Origin: a bacterium
Lineage (GTDB): Bacteria; Patescibacteriota; Minisyncoccia; Phycocordibacterales; 1-14-0-10-42-12
NCBI GenBank assembly: GCA_030432135.1
Contig: JAUIHD010000020.1
Location: 1-7,620 of the forward strand
DNA: 7,620 nucleotides
Reading direction: 5' to 3'
Shown: positions 4,717 to 7,620 of the stretch, one piece after another
Layout of the letters: every line of letters begins with the position of its first letter
Numbering within the stretch: the stretch's first letter is position 1
Program-made: the position numbers and the translations under genes
Notes under the pieces: model-generated
The model's database searches: none
What the model was told of the DNA's origin: nothing
Seen by the model: only the letters and a program-made list of their open reading frames with translations

Positions 4717-7278
4717 TTAGAACTCTTCGTATTCGATATTATCTGGCCTAAAGACTGCGGTAACATTCTTTGGTCCATTCATAATAACCGTACAGCTCGG
4801 AACAGTTCCTGAACAACTTCCTTGCCATTCTACAAACTTCCATCTTGGATTTGGTGTTGCGTTCAAAGTAACTGATTCATTTTCTGGATAAGTTGCACTA
4901 CATAATGATCCACAATTTATCGTTCCTGGAGTGCTAGTCGCTGTTCCTTGCCCACTACGAGTAACCGTAAGAATATGTGTTGCTGCTGGAGCAGAGATTG
5001 TAACGTTTCGTGAACAAATTGCATTATCTCCATCATTATCTGTTACGTTAAATGTAATAGTCTTGGTTCCTGTTGTGTTATAGGTCGTAGTAAACGCGCC
5101 ACATGTACTTGCCCCTGAAGGTATTCCGCCTGGTGCACTATACGTACAACTAAACGGCGCATCCCCAGAAGGGGTTCCTACTGCGGTCACCGGACTACCT
5201 GTAGTAACCGGACTTGCTGTAATACTACATGAAGCACCAGCAGGACTACCTGGATTTACTACACTTACATTTCGTGAACATGTAGCGATTTCTCCATCTG
5301 CGTCGGTAACCCTAAATGTGAGCGTCTTTGTTCCCGTTGTTCCAAATGAAGTTGTAAACGGTGTACATACACTACTACTAGAAGGTGTTCCTCCCGGTGC
5401 TGTATATGAACAAGTATACGGAGTATCTCCCGTTGGTGTTCCTGTAAGTGTTACCGCTTGTCCGACGTTTACACTTGTTGCTGAGGCGCTACATGAAGCA
5501 CCTGCTGGTGTATTTGGCACACTTACATACACTGGCACATCTTCGAACACTGTTCGAACAGAGCTTGCATCTGAATTTTTTGTGACAGTCATTTCTCCGC
5601 GAATCCAATATGTTCCAGGAGAGCTATATGAACACTGGTTATCAAATAGATGTCCTCTCGCCCCATTTGACACATTAGTAGCAGTAGAAGTGTTTTCCCA
5701 TGTTCCGTTTCGAGTACAATCAACACGATACCGAACTGAACATTTGTCTAAGTTTGGCCCCGCTGCTGTGCCACACCCATTGGTAATGTCCCCCGCAAGA
5801 AAAACATCGACATTGTTCACTGGATTATCACCCGTTACTGAGTTTCCATACGGTGTTGTTGTTCCGATAGTAACATCAACTGTAGTTGATGGAGGTGTTG
5901 CCGAAAGTACATTGACCGTAGACTGACAACTCGCAGCACCATTTGCTGCATTTACATTAAATGTAACTGTCTTAGTACCTGGCGTGGTGTATGTTGTAGT
6001 AAATGGATTACATGTATTAGATGTTGCTGGTGTGCCTCCGCCAGACCATGCACAAGTAATCGGTGAGTTCCCACTTGCTCCTCCTATAATTGTTGCAGGA
6101 TATCCTACACTAACTGTTTGAGTAGATGGGGTACAAGTAGCACCTGGTGCGCTGTTTGCTTCAATTGGTACAATGTCACTTAAAGTAGTCTGAGAATACG
6201 ATGGTGAGTTCTTTGTAATAATAACTTCACCCTTCATATCATAATCGCCAGCGGTATTATAATCACACACATTTGCATATGTACGGCTTAGGTTTGTACT
6301 ATCATTACTTGGATCAAAATAAGAACCAAGGCTTCTCCAACTATCCCCTGCCTTACATTGAATACGATATTCTAAACGACTACACTCATTATCTGTTATA
6401 TAAAATCCGTTCGAATCAAAATATGCGCTAGAATCACAACCAGAGATAATATCTACTTCAAACCGTGCATCCACTCCATTCAGAGGTGTATTACCGCTAA
6501 CTGATTGTCCATAAGGAGATGATAATCCTCCTTTAAGATCAAAAGTAGCAACTGCACCCCCCACCGTTACAGTAGCCGAATCCGATGCGCTTCCATTTGA
6601 GTTACTGCAATTGATCGTAAACGTACGCGTAGTTGTAATATTTGATTCCAATTCATTTCCGCCTGATGCACTTCGCGAACCAGACCACGATGATGTTGAA
6701 GGAGATGCACTAGCAGAACATGATGTCGCATTTGAAACTGTCCATGTAAGCGTCGACGAACCCCCGGAAGCAACAGATACAGGGTTAGCCACCAAATCAA
6801 CAGTTGGTGCACCGCCACCTCCGCCACCTCCGCCGCTCGGAGTGTTATCGGGACACATCTGGTACCCAAAAGAAGATGTTGTACAGTTAAAACATTGGTC
6901 CAATGGATTAGTATTTGATGTACAAGTCCTCCTTTGAAGTCTGTGTTCAATGGCTGTATACATAGAACAATCAACACAGCCTGTGTTCGCTTGTATTTCA
7001 GCACACGTATCGAAGAAAAGATCTGTTGTATTGTAGTTATATTGCCATGTGCGGAGATAACAGGCATCATTTACATAATTATAGCTACCGAGATCACCTG
7101 AATCATATTCTGCAGTGACAACACATGAGTATCCTACTGTGTACCCACAATATGCCTGTGCGTCTACAAGAAGCGAATCGAGGTGTAATGCACGTCCGCT
7201 GTATCCCAACACATACGTAAATACCAACGAAAGCACCCCCGCAACAACAATGTATGGTAATAGTCTCTTTTTCAACAT
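4717..7278 (-). CDS. Large Cys-rich surface protein with Ig-like, PKD-like and InlB B-repeat-like domains
   Basis: This 853-residue protein is probably exported. A basic start and hydrophobic segment (8-25) form a signal anchor; an AQA at 40-42 is a distant possible cleavage site. Next are a Cys/Tyr-rich domain (about 43-143) with two CxxC motifs, an eight-Gly hinge (149-156), an Ig-like domain (158-239), module A1 (246-377), PKD-like 1 (378-457), module A2 (467-590), PKD-like 2 (591-673), PKD-like 3 (679-761), and a C-terminal domain (768-843) like the divergent InlB B-repeat (LTVTRSGQGTATSTPG, WKFVEWQGSCSG, KNVTAVF). All 36 cysteines fall in even numbers per domain, suggesting disulfides. 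There is no LPxTG motif and no C-terminal membrane helix. A role in adhesion or attachment to a host cell is plausible but inferred only from architecture. Confidence 0.9.
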   Translation of the reverse strand: MLKKRLLPYIVVAGVLSLVFTYVLGYSGRALHLDSLLVDAQAYCGYTVGYSCVVTAEYDSGDLGSYNYVNDACYLRTWQYNYNTTDLFFDTCAEIQANTGCVDCSMYTAIEHRLQRRTCTSNTNPLDQCFNCTTSSFGYQMCPDNTPSGGGGGGGGAPTVDLVANPVSVASGGSSTLTWTVSNATSCSASASPSTSSWSGSRSASGGNELESNITTTRTFTINCSNSNGSASDSATVTVGGAVATFDLKGGLSSPYGQSVSGNTPLNGVDARFEVDIISGCDSSAYFDSNGFYITDNECSRLEYRIQCKAGDSWRSLGSYFDPSNDSTNLSRTYANVCDYNTAGDYDMKGEVIITKNSPSYSQTTLSDIVPIEANSAPGATCTPSTQTVSVGYPATIIGGASGNSPITCAWSGGGTPATSNTCNPFTTTYTTPGTKTVTFNVNAANGAASCQSTVNVLSATPPSTTVDVTIGTTTPYGNSVTGDNPVNNVDVFLAGDITNGCGTAAGPNLDKCSVRYRVDCTRNGTWENTSTATNVSNGARGHLFDNQCSYSSPGTYWIRGEMTVTKNSDASSVRTVFEDVPVYVSVPNTPAGASCSASATSVNVGQAVTLTGTPTGDTPYTCSYTAPGGTPSSSSVCTPFTTSFGTTGTKTLTFRVTDADGEIATCSRNVSVVNPGSPAGASCSITASPVTTGSPVTAVGTPSGDAPFSCTYSAPGGIPSGASTCGAFTTTYNTTGTKTITFNVTDNDGDNAICSRNVTISAPAATHILTVTRSGQGTATSTPGTINCGSLCSATYPENESVTLNATPNPRWKFVEWQGSCSGTVPSCTVIMNGPKNVTAVFRPDNIEYEEF
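4750..4977 (-). other. C-terminal InlB B-repeat-like domain of the surface protein
   Basis: Residues 768-843 show the pattern seen in bacterial extracellular repeat domains: LTV-x-G-x-G, INCGSLCSATYPENESVTL, then FVEWQGSCSG, CTVIMNGPKNVTAVF. The two Cys pairs (789/793, 822/829) are typical of the family version that carries disulfides. Confidence 0.7.
4996..5508 (-). repeat. Tandem PKD-like domains 2 and 3
   Basis: Residues 591-673 and 679-761 are both 83 long, align without gaps at a period of 88 residues, and share 50 identical positions by my count. Both begin PAGASCS and contain GTP-x-GD-x-P, APGG-x-PS, TTGTKT-x-TF-x-VTD, then CSRNV. Each holds four Cys at matching positions. PKD-like 1 (residues 378-457, 5908-6147) is a more diverged copy. 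Confidence 0.85.
5509..5880 (-). repeat. Module A, second copy
   Basis: Residues 467-590 repeat module A1 (residues 246-377, 6148-6543). Shared landmarks are PYG-x-SV-x-G-x2-P-x-N-x-VD, a following GC, a YR-x3-C strand, a C-x-Y-x3-G-x-Y segment and GE-x3-TKNS. Each copy has four Cys and is followed by a PKD-like domain. I do not recognise module A as a named family. Confidence 0.75.
6148..6543 (-). repeat. Module A, first copy
   Basis: Residues 246-377. It pairs with PKD-like 1 just as the second copy pairs with PKD-like 2, so the module A plus PKD unit appears to have been duplicated as a block with a period of about 220 residues. The copies have diverged enough that no long DNA identity remains visible. 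Confidence 0.75.
6811..6834 (-). repeat. Polyglycine hinge encoded by a 9-bp tandem repeat
   Basis: Eight consecutive Gly codons (residues 149-156) are built from two copies of GGCGGAGGT plus a partial third. It joins the Cys-rich N-terminal domain to the Ig-like domain. Tandem repeats of this type can change length by slippage without breaking the frame. Confidence 0.8.
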
Positions 7279-7285
7279 AATTATG

Positions 7286-7291
7286 ATTATA
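7286..7291 (-). promoter_or_regulatory. -10 box of the surface-protein gene (leaderless type)
   Basis: The minus strand carries a perfect TATAAT whose last base is seven bases from ATG 7278, the same spacing as in rnhA. The TAA within it is the stop codon of the upstream gene. There is no Shine-Dalgarno in the short gap and no clear -35, so initiation on a leaderless mRNA is likely. AT-rich chance matches are possible. Confidence 0.45.
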
Positions 7292-7620
7292 GACGAATTA
7301 TAGAAACAGCATGATCGCCATCTTGATTTAAAATATTTACCTGTATATTTTCCCCTGTCTCCGTTTCAAATGCTGAAATCATGTATTGTTCACCACCTCG
7401 TAGTTCTGTTCCTGATCTAATTGTCCATCCATTTTGCGTTAGATATTGGAGAATATCAGTTATAACTTCTTCACGCACCCTTCCTCTTATAAAATAATTC
7501 GTAGTCTGTATATCTTCATATTCTGTATCAGTAGCCAATTTACCCTGTGTTACATCTATAATATCTGTAACCACTGGTTCACGATTGATAGTATTATCTT
7601 CTGTATTATTTTCTGAACCA
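7287..7620 (-). CDS. C-terminal part of a hypothetical protein, runs off the window
   Basis: The frame is open from the stop at 7287-7289 to the window edge, giving 110 visible residues. A GTG at 7574 could serve as a start, but the reading frame continues upstream without a stop, so I treat the gene as partial. The upstream residues are a polar Asn/Glu linker (GSENNTEDNTINREP). The C-terminal about 80 residues form a compact domain: TTNYFIRGRVREEVITDILQ, YLTQNGWTIRSGTEL, then alternating strands QYMISAFETETGENIQVNIL and HAVSIIRL. I do not recognise the family. A domain after a low-complexity linker suggests a modular, perhaps membrane-tethered protein. It is eight bases upstream of the surface-protein gene on the same strand. 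Confidence 0.75.
   Translation of the reverse strand, partial: GSENNTEDNTINREPVVTDIIDVTQGKLATDTEYEDIQTTNYFIRGRVREEVITDILQYLTQNGWTIRSGTELRGGEQYMISAFETETGENIQVNILNQDGDHAVSIIRL

Noticed and set aside
5541..5562. Short direct repeat TTCGAACA separated by a few bases
   Set aside because: It lies within the coding sequence of the surface protein, where the codons of VRTVFEDV explain it. There is no operator context.
5318..5926. A 202-codon open frame on the + strand
   Set aside because: It lies wholly antisense to the repetitive surface-protein gene. Its translation is low in charge and rich in Val/Thr/Pro, as expected from the complement of Thr/Ser/Gly-rich codons. No start signal or family motif is seen.
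6567..7070. A 167-codon minus-strand open frame
   Set aside because: It is a +1/+2 frame shadow inside the surface-protein gene, with His/Leu/Arg-rich low-information sequence.
1..7620. Transposase, phage, CRISPR array, tRNA or rRNA content
   Set aside because: I found no transposase or integrase motifs, no regularly spaced repeats of CRISPR type, and no tRNA or rRNA-like segments. The gaps between genes are too short to hide them.

Overview
The window looks like a stretch of a reduced bacterial genome of the Patescibacteria (Candidate Phyla Radiation, Parcubacteria-like). Four things point that way: ComEC is split into separate channel and metallo-beta-lactamase genes; the RNase HI carries a C-terminal viroplasmin-like domain; there is a giant Cys-rich Ig/PKD surface protein; and genes are tightly packed, with short extended -10 promoters placed right at start codons. 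The standard code fits throughout: full-length genes end in TAA, one small gene ends in TAG, and there is no sign of TGA recoding. The lineage is inferred from gene content and is not proven.

Layout. 1-66 is the C-terminal end of a + strand gene. It converges through a perfect 36-bp palindromic terminator (65-100) on a minus-strand gene (94-945) for a membrane-anchored ComEC-type metallo-beta-lactamase. Next is a GC-rich stretch holding an easily missed 50-codon minus-strand gene (1019-1171), with its own Shine-Dalgarno and a GUAA-loop hairpin. A Mn/Fe superoxide dismutase gene runs on the + strand (1236-1832). It converges with and overlaps comEC (1829-3394, minus), so its terminator hairpin lies inside the comEC coding sequence. 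comEC overlaps rnhA (3376-4080, minus) by 19 bp. rnhA is divergent from a class I methyltransferase gene (4122-4685, +), and both appear to start from extended -10 promoters a few bases from their ATGs. A second bidirectional terminator (4679-4711) separates the methyltransferase from an 853-residue secreted or anchored Ig/PKD repeat protein (4717-7278, minus). Its TATAAT box overlaps the stop codon of the upstream gene (7287-7620, minus, running off the window).

How the genes fit together. rnhA and comEC are probably co-transcribed. ComEC is the inner-membrane DNA channel for natural transformation, and the separate metallo-beta-lactamase protein is its likely extracytoplasmic nuclease partner. 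The two halves are separated by the oppositely oriented superoxide dismutase gene and the small gene. The repeat protein has 36 cysteines in even numbers per domain, which suggests disulfide-stabilised folding outside the cell. No mobile element, CRISPR array, rRNA or tRNA was recognised. The most unusual points are the hidden small gene with its hairpin, the split and interrupted ComEC system, the terminator embedded in an antisense gene, the leaderless-type promoters, and the modular Cys-rich surface protein.
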